Positions 27,810 through 36,418 of a DNA stretch of 64,000 nt are shown one piece after another. The translations under genes and the position numbers were made by a program. The notes under the pieces are model-generated. The model did no database searches and was not told the origin of the DNA. It saw nothing but the letters and a program-made list of their open reading frames with translations. Numbering within the stretch: position 1 is the first letter of the stretch; every line of letters begins with the position of its first letter. Source of the DNA: RPQJ01 sp052035645 (GTDB lineage Bacteria; Pseudomonadota; Gammaproteobacteria; Steroidobacterales; Steroidobacteraceae); contig JBPOHK010000109.1 of assembly GCA_052035645.1 (NCBI GenBank), positions 27,306 to 91,305 on the forward strand, given 5' to 3'.

Positions 27810-28655
27810 ATGCGGGCAACGCCAGTCACCGTGCGGGCCGTGCCCTTGCTGCTGCCACTGATCACCGTCGCCTGCTACCTGTTCGGGGCATTCGGCCTCG
27901 CGTTCGGCGTCTATTACGGCAACTCCCACCACGGACGCGGCAGCCGCCTCGCCGGCGTCGCGATCGCCCTCGTGGGCGCCGTGGTGCACGTGTTCGCGCT
28001 GGCCGACGAGCGCTCGCGCGCGCCCGGGGCGGCGCTGTCGATCGGCGACACCGCCGCCATCGTCGGCCTGCTGATCGCGGTCACCGCCCTGGTGATGGCG
28101 ATCCGGCCCCGGCTGCGCGGCATGGCGGCGCTGCTGCTGGTCATCGCGGCGGTGCTCGAGGCGGCCTTCTCCGAGGGCGCGCGCTCCTTCACGACCGGCC
28201 GCCCGGGCTGGGAACTGGCGTTCCACGTCGCCATGGCGACCACGGCCTTCGCCTTCCTCACGATCGGCATGGTGCTCGCCGTAGCGCAGGTGACGGTCGA
28301 CCGGCGCCTGCGCAGCCGCCAGCCGCTCGGCTGGCTGAAGATCCTGACCCCCATCGAGTCGCTCGAGTCCGGGTGCTTCCACAGCATCCTCGCCGGCTTC
28401 GCCCTGCTGACGCTCGCGCTGGTGACCGGCGCGTTCTTCATCGAGAACCTGTTCGCCCAGCACCTCGTGCACAAGGTCGTGCTGGCGATGATCGCCTGGG
28501 TGGTGTTCGGCATCCTGCTGCTCGGGCGCTGGCGCTTCGGCTGGCGCGGCCGCAAGGCCATGCACTGGACGCTGGCGGGCTTCGTGCTGCTCGGCCTGTC
28601 CTACTTCGGCAGCAAGCTGATCCTCGAGGACCTCCTCGGCAAGCACTGGGGCTGA
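27810..28655 (+). CDS. ypjD: Cytochrome c assembly-like inner-membrane protein (YpjD/CcsA family)
   Basis: A 281-residue polytopic membrane protein with about eight hydrophobic segments, starting at the ATG at 27810. It resembles YpjD, a protein of the CcsA/CcmC cytochrome-c-assembly superfamily that regularly neighbours ffh in gammaproteobacteria. Conserved elements include PGWELAFHVAMATTAFAFLT (about 131-150), the segment LESGCFHSILAGFALLTLALVTG (about 183-205) and HKVVLAMIAWVVFGILLLGRW (about 217-237). Its role is not firmly known. The following gene starts four bases after its stop, and the pair ypjD-corB is conserved next to ffh. Confidence 0.85.
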   Translation: MRATPVTVRAVPLLLPLITVACYLFGAFGLAFGVYYGNSHHGRGSRLAGVAIALVGAVVHVFALADERSRAPGAALSIGDTAAIVGLLIAVTALVMAIRPRLRGMAALLLVIAAVLEAAFSEGARSFTTGRPGWELAFHVAMATTAFAFLTIGMVLAVAQVTVDRRLRSRQPLGWLKILTPIESLESGCFHSILAGFALLTLALVTGAFFIENLFAQHLVHKVVLAMIAWVVFGILLLGRWRFGWRGRKAMHWTLAGFVLLGLSYFGSKLILEDLLGKHWG

Positions 28656-28659
28656 TCAC

Positions 28660-29934
28660 GTGGCCGAGCTGTCCGTCGGCGCCTCGATCTCCATCCTCGT
28701 CCTGTGCCTCGCGCTCTCGGCGTTCTTCTCGAGCACCGAGACGGCGCTGATGAGCATCAACCGCTATCGCCTGCGCCACCTGGCGCGCGAGGGCAGCCGC
28801 AGCGCGCACGTGGCCGAGCAGCTGCTCGAGCGGCCGGACCGCCTGATCGGCATGATCCTGATCTGCAACAACCTGGTGAACTCCGCGGCGGCCGCGCTGG
28901 TCACCATGATCGCCCTGCAGCTCGGCGGCGAGGGCTATGCCGCCGCCGGCGTGCTGATATTCACCGTGCTGCTGATCATCTTCGGCGAAGTCGCGCCGAA
29001 GACCTTCGGGGCGCTGTACCCGGAGCGCCTCGCCCTGCCCTCGGCACACGTGTATGCGCTGCTGCTGAAGCTGCTGTACCCGATCGTGTGGGCCACCAAC
29101 CTGGTCGCCAACGGCGTGCTGCGACTGCTCGGCATCACCCAGGAGAAGGCCAGCCGGACCTCGCTCAGCTCGGAGGAGCTGCGCACGGTGGTCGCCGAGG
29201 CGAGCACCGTCATCCCGCACCGCCACCAGCGCATGCTGATGAGCATCCTCGACCTCGAGAAGGTCAGCGTCGAGGACATCATGATCCCGCGCAACGAAAT
29301 CTCCGGCATCAACGTCTCCGACGAGTGGGACGACGTGATGGAGACGCTGCGCCAGAGCCGGCACACGCGCATTCCCTGCTACGACGGCGACCTCGAGAAC
29401 CTGGTCGGGATCCTGCACATGAAGAAGGTCGCGCGCCTGCTCGCGCGCGGCGAGCTCACCCGCGAGCGGCTGGTCGCCATGGCGAAGGAGCGCGAACCCT
29501 ACTTCGTGCCCGAAGGCACCTCGCTCAACACCCAGTTGCTGCAGTTCCAGCGCCAGCGGCGGCGCGTCGCCTTCGTGGTCGACGAGTACGGCGACGTGCA
29601 GGGACTGGTCACGCTCGAGGACCTCCTCGAGGAGATCGTCGGCGAGTTCACCTCGGACACGTCCTCGCTGCACAAGGACGTGCACAAGGAAAAGGGCGAC
29701 ACCTGGGTGGTGAACGCCTCCGCGAGCGTGCGCACCCTCAACCGCAAGATGGGCTGGAACCTGCCGACGACGGGGCCGCGGACGCTGAACGGCCTGATCC
29801 TCGAGTACCTCGAGACGATCCCGGAGACCGGCACGCGCCTGCGCATCGGCGAGTACTCGCTCGAGATCCTGCAGACCGGCGAGAACGCGGTGCGGACCGT
29901 GCGCCTCGCGCGGCTCGCCACTGCCGACGCCTGA
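28660..29934 (+). CDS. CNNM/CBS-domain transporter (CorB/YfjD, HlyC/CorC family)
   Basis: A 424-residue membrane protein of the CNNM family, implicated in magnesium and cobalt handling. It starts with GTG at 28660, four bases after ypjD. The DUF21 membrane domain (about 1-190) includes SAFFSSTETALMSINRYRLRH, ICNNLVNSAAAALVT and IFGEVAPKTFGALYPERLAL. It is followed by a CBS pair (about 205-330, VEDIMIPRNEISGI and VAFVVDEYGDVQGLVTLEDLLEEIVGE) and a CorC/HlyC C-terminal domain (about 345-420). This is the YfjD-like protein next to ypjD and ffh in Escherichia. Confidence 0.92.
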   Translation: MAELSVGASISILVLCLALSAFFSSTETALMSINRYRLRHLAREGSRSAHVAEQLLERPDRLIGMILICNNLVNSAAAALVTMIALQLGGEGYAAAGVLIFTVLLIIFGEVAPKTFGALYPERLALPSAHVYALLLKLLYPIVWATNLVANGVLRLLGITQEKASRTSLSSEELRTVVAEASTVIPHRHQRMLMSILDLEKVSVEDIMIPRNEISGINVSDEWDDVMETLRQSRHTRIPCYDGDLENLVGILHMKKVARLLARGELTRERLVAMAKEREPYFVPEGTSLNTQLLQFQRQRRRVAFVVDEYGDVQGLVTLEDLLEEIVGEFTSDTSSLHKDVHKEKGDTWVVNASASVRTLNRKMGWNLPTTGPRTLNGLILEYLETIPETGTRLRIGEYSLEILQTGENAVRTVRLARLATADA

Positions 29935-29943
29935 GCCGGCGGC

Positions 29944-31296
29944 TCAAGAGGCGAGCTGCAGCGCCTCCGGCAGCCGCGCGACCCCCAGCACCTCGATGCC
30001 CTCGAGCGCGCGCCGCGGCACGTTCGCCTCGGGCACCAGCGCGCGACGGAATCCCTGCTTCGCGGCCTCGCGCAGCCGCTCCTCGCCGTAGGGCACGGGC
30101 CGGATCTCGCCGGTGAGCCCGAGTTCGCCGAACACGACCGTGTCGGCCGCGAGCGGCTTGTCGCGCAGGCTCGAGTACGCGGCGAGCACCGCCGGCAGGT
30201 CGGCGGCCGTCTCGCCGATGCGCACGCCGCCGGCGACGTTGACGAACACGTCGCAGCCGGAGGTGGCGATGCCGCCGTGCCGGTGCAGGACGGCGAGCAG
30301 CAGCGCCAGCCGGCCCGACTCGAACCCCACCGCGACCCGGCGCGGGTTCATCGCCTGGGTCGCATCCACCAGCGCCTGCACCTCCACGAGCAGCGGCCGG
30401 CTGCCCTCGCGCACGACCGTCACGACGCTGCCGGCGACCGGCTGCGGGTGGCGCGAGAGGAAGATCGCGGACGGATTGCGCACCTCGCGCAGCCCCTGCT
30501 CGACCATCGCGAACACACCGAGCTCGTTGGCCGCGCCGAAGCGGTTCTTCACCGCACGCACGACCCGGTAGCGGCTGCCCGGGTCGCTCTCGAAGTACAG
30601 CACGGTGTCGACCACGTGCTCGAGGATGCGCGGCCCGGCGAGCGTGCCCTCCTTGGTCACGTGGCCGATGAGCAGCACCGTCACCTGGTGGCTCTTGGCG
30701 TAGCGCACGAGCTGCGCCGCCGACTCGCGCACCTGCACGGCCGAGCCGGCCGAGGACTCGCTCAGCTCGGTCTGCACGGTCTGGATGGAGTCGACCACCA
30801 GCACCTGCGCCTGGCAGCGGGTGGCCTCCTCGAGGATGGCCTCCACGCGCGTCTCGGCGGCGAGCCGCAACGACGCCGCCTCGAGCCCGAGCCGCTTCGC
30901 GCGCAGCGCCACCTGCCGCACGGACTCCTCGCCGGACACGTACAGCACGGGCCGCTCGCGGCTGAGCGCGTCGGCCGCCTGCAGCAGCAGCGTGGACTTG
31001 CCGATCCCGGGGTCGCCGCCGAGCAGCACGACCGAGCCTGCCACGAGCCCGCCGCCGAGGACCCGGTCCAGCTCGCCAATGCCGGTCAGGGCCCTGTGGT
31101 CCGGCTCCTCTGTGACCTGTGTCACGGTTTTGCTGGTGGAGGCGGCGCCGGACGCGCCGCGGCGGGGCCCGCTGGCCGACACTGCGACGGCGAGTTCCAG
31201 CGTGTTCCAGGCCTGGCAGGCGGGGCATTGGCCCTGCCACTGCGGGGCGTGCGCGCCGCAGGAGCCGCACACGTAACTCGTCTTGGGTCGGGCCAT
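29944..31296 (-). CDS. radA: DNA repair protein RadA
   Basis: RadA is a RecA-like helicase that drives branch migration of recombination intermediates. From the ATG at 31296 it has 450 residues, starting MARPKTSYVCGSCGAHAPQW. The N-terminal zinc finger is C-x2-C-x10-C-x2-C (CGSCGAHAPQWQGQCPAC, about 10-27). Walker A is GGDPGIGKSTLLLQ (about 95-108), the RadA-specific motif is VKNRFGAANELGVF (about 253-266), and a Lon-like C-terminal domain carries GGVRIGETAADLP. An upstream GTG (31377) would add 27 unrelated residues. It converges on the corB gene and diverges from the kinase gene. Confidence 0.96.
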   Translation of the reverse strand: MARPKTSYVCGSCGAHAPQWQGQCPACQAWNTLELAVAVSASGPRRGASGAASTSKTVTQVTEEPDHRALTGIGELDRVLGGGLVAGSVVLLGGDPGIGKSTLLLQAADALSRERPVLYVSGEESVRQVALRAKRLGLEAASLRLAAETRVEAILEEATRCQAQVLVVDSIQTVQTELSESSAGSAVQVRESAAQLVRYAKSHQVTVLLIGHVTKEGTLAGPRILEHVVDTVLYFESDPGSRYRVVRAVKNRFGAANELGVFAMVEQGLREVRNPSAIFLSRHPQPVAGSVVTVVREGSRPLLVEVQALVDATQAMNPRRVAVGFESGRLALLLAVLHRHGGIATSGCDVFVNVAGGVRIGETAADLPAVLAAYSSLRDKPLAADTVVFGELGLTGEIRPVPYGEERLREAAKQGFRRALVPEANVPRRALEGIEVLGVARLPEALQLAS

Positions 31297-31402
31297 CGCG
31301 GCCATCCTGGGTGGGGCGGGGCGGAAGCCGGCGGATGCTAGCACGGCCTGCGCCCACCGATGGACTGTGACGGACACGACACAGGCGGGGCGCCGCTCAA
31401 CC

Positions 31403-31408
31403 TATACT
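31403..31408 (+). promoter_or_regulatory. Candidate -10 element for the kinase-phosphatase-FHA operon
   Basis: TATACT (five of six) lies 12 bases before the kinase ATG, so the transcript would start about six bases ahead of the codon. No ribosome binding site is visible, so a near-leaderless mRNA is possible. There is no good -35. Confidence 0.4.
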
Positions 31409-31420
31409 TTCGCGCGTACC

Positions 31421-32335
31421 ATGCGTCCCGGCTTCGAAAACACCGTCATGCTCGACACCTCCGGCGGCCGTCGCGAACGGCCCGCGCCGCCGAAGGCCAC
31501 GTCCCAGATGAAGCTGGGCCGCTACCAGATCCACGGCGAGATCGGCAAGGGCGCGATGGGCGTCGTCTACCGCGCGCGCGACCCGATGATCAACCGCGAG
31601 GTCGCGCTCAAGGCGATCCCGCTCGCTGACGAATTCGAGGGCGCCGAGCTCGAGGACGCCCGCAGCAAGTTCTTCCGCGAGGCCGAGATGGCCGGACGGC
31701 TCTCGCATCCGCACATCGTCACGATCTACGACGCGGGCGAGGACCACGGCGTGGCCTACATCGCCATGGAACTGCTGCGCGGGCACCACCTGGTCGAGCA
31801 CACGACCGAGGACAAGCTGCTGCCCCCGGCGATCGCCATCGAGCTGATGGCGCGGATCGCCGACGCGCTGCACTACGCCCACCAGAACCAGGTCGTGCAC
31901 CGCGACATCAAGCCGGCGAACATCATGTTCGACGCGCCGAGCGGCGAGCTGAAGATCACCGACTTCGGCATCGCGCGGCTCACGGACTCGAACCGCACGC
32001 GCACGGGCGTGGTGCTCGGCACGCCGTCGTTCATGTCGCCCGAGCAGCTGCAGGGACGCGTGGTGACCGGCAGCTCCGACCTGTTCTCGCTCGCCGTCAC
32101 GCTGTACCAGCTGCTGACGGCGCAACTGCCGTTCCGCGCCGACTCGATGCCGGGCCTGATGCTGAAGATCGCCCAGGAGCCGCACGTCCCCGCCCGCCTG
32201 GTGAACCCGGCGCTGCCGGCGGGGGTGGACGCATTCCTCGATCGCGCCCTGGCCAAGCAGCCCGCGGACCGCTACCCGAGCGGCGCCGCCTTCGCGCTCG
32301 CGCTGCGCGCGCTCAACTCGCCCGGGCGGTCCTGA
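31421..32335 (+). CDS. Soluble Ser/Thr protein kinase (PknB-like, no membrane anchor)
   Basis: A 304-residue Hanks-type kinase. After a 33-residue tail come the Gly-loop GEIGKGAMGVVYRARD (about 41-56), the ATP lysine in VALKAIPL (Lys about 67), the catalytic loop HRDIKPANIMFD (about 161-172), DFGIARL (about 182-188) and the activation segment GTPSFMSPEQL. The protein ends with the kinase fold: there is no transmembrane helix or PASTA domain, so it is cytoplasmic. The N-terminal tail holds T8-V-M-L11, a T-x-x-[IL] sequence of the type FHA domains prefer. It is followed after three bases by a PP2C phosphatase and then an FHA protein, a complete write/erase/read set. Confidence 0.93.
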   Translation: MRPGFENTVMLDTSGGRRERPAPPKATSQMKLGRYQIHGEIGKGAMGVVYRARDPMINREVALKAIPLADEFEGAELEDARSKFFREAEMAGRLSHPHIVTIYDAGEDHGVAYIAMELLRGHHLVEHTTEDKLLPPAIAIELMARIADALHYAHQNQVVHRDIKPANIMFDAPSGELKITDFGIARLTDSNRTRTGVVLGTPSFMSPEQLQGRVVTGSSDLFSLAVTLYQLLTAQLPFRADSMPGLMLKIAQEPHVPARLVNPALPAGVDAFLDRALAKQPADRYPSGAAFALALRALNSPGRS

Positions 32336-32338
32336 GCC

Positions 32339-33163
32339 ATGCGCCACAAGGGCAAGTTCCGGTGCGTGGGCGTGACCGACACGGGCCGCGTGCGCGAGCA
32401 CAACGAAGACACCTTCGGCACCGACGCCGACATCGGCCTGGTCGCCCTCGCCGACGGCATGGGCGGCTACAAGGCGGGCGAAGTGGCGAGCGGGATCACG
32501 GTCCGCACCGTCATGAGCCTGGTCAAGGAGGCCGTGGACCGCGAGGACCTCAGCCTGAAGGACGAGACCACCGGCCTGACCCGGCCGGGGATCCTGCTGC
32601 GCGACGCCATCCAGCGCGCCAACAAGATCATCCACCACACCGCCCGGACGCAGCCGAACTGCGAGGGCATGGGCACGACCGTGGTGGCCGGCCTGTTCTT
32701 CGACGACCGCCTGACCGTGGCGCACGTGGGCGACTCGCGCCTGTACCGCATGCGGGACGGGCGGCTCGAGCGGGTGACCCAGGACCACTCGCTGCTCCAG
32801 GAACTCGTGGCCCGGGGCTTCTACACGCCCGAGGAGGCCGCGCGGGCCTCGGCCAAGAACTACGTGACCCGGGCCCTCGGGGTGGAACCGACCGTGGAGG
32901 TCGAGATCACCGAGGTCCCCGTCCTGAAGGACGACCTCTACCTGCTCTGCTCGGACGGCCTGTCCGACATGGTCGAGGACGACGATATTCAGTTAACGAT
33001 CAGTACCTTTGGTGCTAACCTTGAGACGCTTGCTAAGCAGTTGGTGATGCTCAGCAACGACAACGGCGGACGGGACAACATCTCGATCGTGCTGGTGAGG
33101 GTGCTCGAGCAGTTCCCCGCCCAGCGCCGGGTGCTCGACCGCCTTCTGGGGATGTTCGCGTAA
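32339..33163 (+). CDS. PP2C-family Ser/Thr protein phosphatase
   Basis: A 274-residue soluble metal-dependent phosphatase, presumably removing phosphates added by the adjacent kinase. Motifs: GVTDTGRVREHNEDTFG (about 11-27), ALADGMGGYKAGEVAS (about 37-52, metal-binding Asp-Gly), GMGTTVVAGLFF, VGDSRLYRMRDG (about 129-140), CSDGLSDMVEDDDI (about 204-217) and NDNGGRDNISIVLVR near the C-terminus (metal-binding Asp). The C-terminus adds about 20 residues without a domain. It lies between kinase and FHA genes with short gaps (3 and 15 bases). The short AT-richer stretch at 32980-33050 is still in frame. Confidence 0.93.
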   Translation: MRHKGKFRCVGVTDTGRVREHNEDTFGTDADIGLVALADGMGGYKAGEVASGITVRTVMSLVKEAVDREDLSLKDETTGLTRPGILLRDAIQRANKIIHHTARTQPNCEGMGTTVVAGLFFDDRLTVAHVGDSRLYRMRDGRLERVTQDHSLLQELVARGFYTPEEAARASAKNYVTRALGVEPTVEVEITEVPVLKDDLYLLCSDGLSDMVEDDDIQLTISTFGANLETLAKQLVMLSNDNGGRDNISIVLVRVLEQFPAQRRVLDRLLGMFA

Positions 33164-33178
33164 GGGAGCGCGTAAACC

Positions 33179-33880
33179 ATGGCCAGGCTCGTACTCAGTC
33201 TCGATGGGCAGGTGCTCGCCGAGTACAACATGACCAAGGAGCGCTACACGGTGGGGCGCCTCCCGGACAACGACATCCGGATCGACAACCCGGCCGTCAG
33301 CGGCCACCACGCGCTGATCATCAACATCCTCAACGACTCCTTCCTCGAGGACCTGAACAGCACCAACGGCACCTACGTCAACGGCAAGATCATCAAGAAG
33401 CACGCGCTGCAGGACGACGACGTCATCACGGTCGGCCACCACACGCTGCGCTTCGTCGACAGCGAGGGCGACGAGCCCGCCGACGAGTTCCAGAAGACCA
33501 TGGTGATCAGCCCGCGCGACGCCGCGCGCATGGCCGTGCCGCCCCCGCCGCCGCCGCCCCCGCCGGGCCATGTGATGACCGCGGGCGGCGCCTTCGCCAA
33601 CGGCGCGCTGCCGAAGGCCAAGCTGCAGGTGCTCTCCGGCCAGTTCGCCGGCCGCGAGCTCGAACTCGTCAAGACGCTGACCACGCTGGGCCGCCCTGGC
33701 GTGCAGGTCGCGGCGATCACGCGCCGTGCCGACGGTTTCTACATCGTGCACGTCGAGAGCGGCCGCGAAGGCGACTACCCGCTGGTGAACGGCGCCCCGA
33801 TCGGGCCGCAGGCCTGCAAGCTCCACGACAACGACGTGGTGCAGCTCGCCGGCGTGAAGATGGGGTTCTTCGTCAGCTAG
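33179..33880 (+). CDS. Tandem-FHA phosphothreonine-binding protein
   Basis: A 233-residue soluble protein. The N-terminal FHA domain (about 1-95) is canonical: YTVGRLPDNDIRID (Gly-Arg, about 22-35), the S-x-x-H motif in VSGHHALI (about 41-48) and LNSTNGTYVNGKII (about 60-73). A linker holds T107-M-V-I110 and a run of Pro (about 121-130). The second FHA-like domain (about 145-233, TLGRPGVQVAAITRR to YPLVNGAPIGPQ) keeps the fold but has I-T-R-R where S-x-x-H would be, so it probably does not bind phosphothreonine. T107 resembles the regulatory Thr of GarA/OdhI-type FHA proteins. The stop overlaps the convergent alr stop by four bases. Confidence 0.9.
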   Translation: MARLVLSLDGQVLAEYNMTKERYTVGRLPDNDIRIDNPAVSGHHALIINILNDSFLEDLNSTNGTYVNGKIIKKHALQDDDVITVGHHTLRFVDSEGDEPADEFQKTMVISPRDAARMAVPPPPPPPPPGHVMTAGGAFANGALPKAKLQVLSGQFAGRELELVKTLTTLGRPGVQVAAITRRADGFYIVHVESGREGDYPLVNGAPIGPQACKLHDNDVVQLAGVKMGFFVS

Positions 33881-34953
33881 CGGAATTCGTGGGCCACGCG
33901 CTGGCTCACGCCGCAGATGAGCTCGTAGGCGATCGTGCCCGCGTGCTGGGCGATCTCCTCCGCCGGCACGCCCTCGCCCCACAGCACGACCGGGTCGCCG
34001 ACCGAGACGGCCGGCAGGTCGGTGACGTCCACCGTGATCATGTCCATCGAGACGCGCCCGACGAGCGGCGCGCGCCGGCCGTTGACCTGCACGGGCGCGC
34101 CCGAGGCCGTCGAGCGCGGGTAGCCGTCACCGTAGCCCGCCGCGATGACGGCGATGCGCGTGTCGCGCTCCGCCCGCCAGGCGCCGCCGTAGCCGACCGT
34201 CTCGCCGTGCCTCACCGTCTTCACGGCGATCACCTCCGACTGCAGGCTCATGGCCGCGCGCAGGCCGAGATCGCCGCCCGTGCCGCTCGGGAACGGCGAA
34301 AGCCCGTAGAGCATCAGGCCCGGGCGGACCCAGTCCCCGCGGGTGGCCGGCCAGGCGAGCACGCCGGCCGAGTTGGCGATGCTGCGGGCGCCCGGCAGGC
34401 GGGCGGTGGCCGACTCGAAGCAGGCGAGCTGCGCGGCGGTGCGTGAATCGCGCCGGTCGTCGGCGCTCGCGAGGTGGGTGACCAGCACCGGCTCGCTCTG
34501 GACCTGGACGATGCGCGACAGGCGCGCATAGGCGTCGGCGAATTCCTCCGGGCGGAAGCCGAGGCGGTTCATCCCCGTGTCGAGCTTGATCCAGGCACGG
34601 ATCGCCTCGCTGCCGGCGTAGGCCTCCAGCATCGCGAGCTGCTCCGCGTTGTGGACCATCAGTTCGAAGTGCTGCTGGGCCGCGAGCGCGACCTGCCCCG
34701 CGCTGAAGACGCCCTCGAGCAGCAGCACGCGGTTCGCGAGCCCGGCCTGGCGCAGCGCGAGGCCCTCGTCCAGGCGCGCCACGGCGAAGCCGTCCGCCTC
34801 CGCGAGCGCCTTCGCGGACTGCAGCACGCCGTGGCCGTAGGCATTGGCCTTGATCACGGCCATCACGCGCGCGCCGGCCGCCTTCGTGCGCGCGACCTGC
34901 AGGTTGTGCCTCAGGGCGGCGGTGTCGATGACGGAGCGGATCAGCGAGGACAC
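33877..34953 (-). CDS. alr: Alanine racemase
   Basis: Alr makes D-alanine for peptidoglycan. The product has 358 residues. The PLP lysine is in VMAVIKANAYGHG (Lys about 35) and the catalytic tyrosine in GYGGAWRAERDTRIAVIAAGYGDGYPR (Tyr about 256). DTGMNRLGF, SMDMITVDVT and WGEGVPAEEIA complete the pattern. It follows dnaB by ten bases, the usual order rplI-dnaB-alr. The 3' end overlaps the convergent FHA gene by four bases (CTAG, shared by both TAG stops). Confidence 0.96.
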   Translation of the reverse strand: MSSLIRSVIDTAALRHNLQVARTKAAGARVMAVIKANAYGHGVLQSAKALAEADGFAVARLDEGLALRQAGLANRVLLLEGVFSAGQVALAAQQHFELMVHNAEQLAMLEAYAGSEAIRAWIKLDTGMNRLGFRPEEFADAYARLSRIVQVQSEPVLVTHLASADDRRDSRTAAQLACFESATARLPGARSIANSAGVLAWPATRGDWVRPGLMLYGLSPFPSGTGGDLGLRAAMSLQSEVIAVKTVRHGETVGYGGAWRAERDTRIAVIAAGYGDGYPRSTASGAPVQVNGRRAPLVGRVSMDMITVDVTDLPAVSVGDPVVLWGEGVPAEEIAQHAGTIAYELICGVSQRVAHEFR

Positions 34954-34963
34954 GCGGGGGCGC

Positions 34964-36397
34964 TCAGTTGCCGTAGCCGCCGTAATCGCCGTAGTCGCCC
35001 TGCGCGAGGTTCTCGAAGCGCGTGTACTTGCCGAGGAAGGTGAGGTGCACTTCGCCCGTGGGGCCGTTGCGCTGCTTGGCGATGATGATGTCGGCGATGC
35101 CCTTGCGCGGGGTGTCGGGCTCGTACACCTCTTCGCGGTAGATGAGGATGATCAGGTCTGCATCCTGCTCGATCGCGCCCGACTCGCGCAGGTCGGACAT
35201 CACCGGCTTCTTGTCGGTGCGCTGCTCCACGCTGCGGTTGAGCTGCGAGAGCGCGATCACCGGCACGCGCAGCTCCTTCGCGAGCGCCTTGAGCGAGCGC
35301 GAGATCTCCGAGATCTCGGTCGCGCGGTTCTCCTTGTTGCCCGGCACCTGCATCAGCTGCAGGTAGTCGACGACGATCAGGCCGAGGCCGTCCTTGTGCT
35401 CGCGCGCGAGGCGTCGCGCGCGGGCGCGCACCTCGGTCGGCGACAGCGCGCCGCTGTCGTCGATGAACAGCGGCGCGGACTTCATCTGCGCGATGGCGCC
35501 GTTGATGCGCGCCCAGTCCTCGTCGCCGAACATGCCGGTGCGCATGTGGCCCTGGTCGACGCGGCCGAGCGAGGAGATCATGCGGAACGCCAGCTGCTCG
35601 CGCGACATTTCCATCGAGAACACCGCGACGGCCTTGCCCGCGGCGATGGCGGCGTTCTCGCCGATGTTGAGGGCGAGCGTGGTCTTGCCCATCGAGGGGC
35701 GGCCGGCGACGACGATCAGGTCGCCCGGCTGCAGCCCGGCGGTCATCCGGTCGAGCTCGGTGTAGCCCGTGCTGATGCCGGTGAGCTGCCCCTGCGACTG
35801 GTGCAGCATGTCGAGCCGGTCGATGGTCGGGCCGAGCACGTCGCGCAGAGGCACGAAGCCCGAGCCCTGGCGGCGGCCCTTCTCGGCGATCTCGAACACG
35901 CGGCGCTCGGCTTCGTCGACGAGGTCCGAGGCGGAGCGTCCCTCGCTCTCGTAGGCGCTCGCGGCCACCTCGCCGCTGACGCGGATCAGCTGCCGCAGCA
36001 GCGAGCGTTCGCGCACGATGTCCGCGTACGCGCGGATGTTGGCGGCGGTGGGCGTGTCGCGCGCGAGTCCGGCGAGGTAGGCGAGTCCGCCCGACTCCTC
36101 GCCCCGGCCCTTGCTGGCGAGGTACTCCGCGAGCGTGACGGCGTCGCAGGGCTCGCTGCGCGCCGAGAGGTCGGCGATCGCCTCGAAGATCAGCTGGTGG
36201 TCGCGGCGATAGAAGTCGTCGGCGCGCAGCCGGTCCGCGACGGCGTCCCAGGTGCTGTTGTCGAGGAGCAGGCCGCCGAGCACGGCCTGCTCCGCCTCGA
36301 CGGAGTGCGGCGGGACGCGCAGGGCCGCCTCGTCCATGCTGAGGTAGGCCGGCGCCTTGTTGCGGCGAGACCGGCCCGAACCGCCCTCCTGCTCCAT
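34964..36397 (-). CDS. dnaB: Replicative DNA helicase DnaB
   Basis: DnaB is the hexameric 5'-3' helicase at the fork. The product has 477 residues. The N-terminal domain has VPPHSVEAEQAVLGGLLLD (about 29-47). The RecA-like domain has Walker A VAGRPSMGKTTLALN (about 225-239), RISSLGR-type loop sequence MISSLGRVDQGHMRTG, GLIVVDYLQLMQVPG (about 337-351), SRSLKALAKELRVPVIALSQLNRSVEQR and the C-terminal KQRNGPTGEVHLTFLGKYTRFEN. No intein is present. It lies between rplI and alr. Confidence 0.98.
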   Translation of the reverse strand: MEQEGGSGRSRRNKAPAYLSMDEAALRVPPHSVEAEQAVLGGLLLDNSTWDAVADRLRADDFYRRDHQLIFEAIADLSARSEPCDAVTLAEYLASKGRGEESGGLAYLAGLARDTPTAANIRAYADIVRERSLLRQLIRVSGEVAASAYESEGRSASDLVDEAERRVFEIAEKGRRQGSGFVPLRDVLGPTIDRLDMLHQSQGQLTGISTGYTELDRMTAGLQPGDLIVVAGRPSMGKTTLALNIGENAAIAAGKAVAVFSMEMSREQLAFRMISSLGRVDQGHMRTGMFGDEDWARINGAIAQMKSAPLFIDDSGALSPTEVRARARRLAREHKDGLGLIVVDYLQLMQVPGNKENRATEISEISRSLKALAKELRVPVIALSQLNRSVEQRTDKKPVMSDLRESGAIEQDADLIILIYREEVYEPDTPRKGIADIIIAKQRNGPTGEVHLTFLGKYTRFENLAQGDYGDYGGYGN

Positions 36398-36418
36398 CGC
36401 GCGCCTCCCGGGCGAGGA

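Noticed and set aside
31421..33880. Kinase-phosphatase-FHA genes as part of a type VI secretion locus
   Set aside because: No tss/vas genes occur nearby and the kinase lacks the membrane-anchored PpkA architecture.
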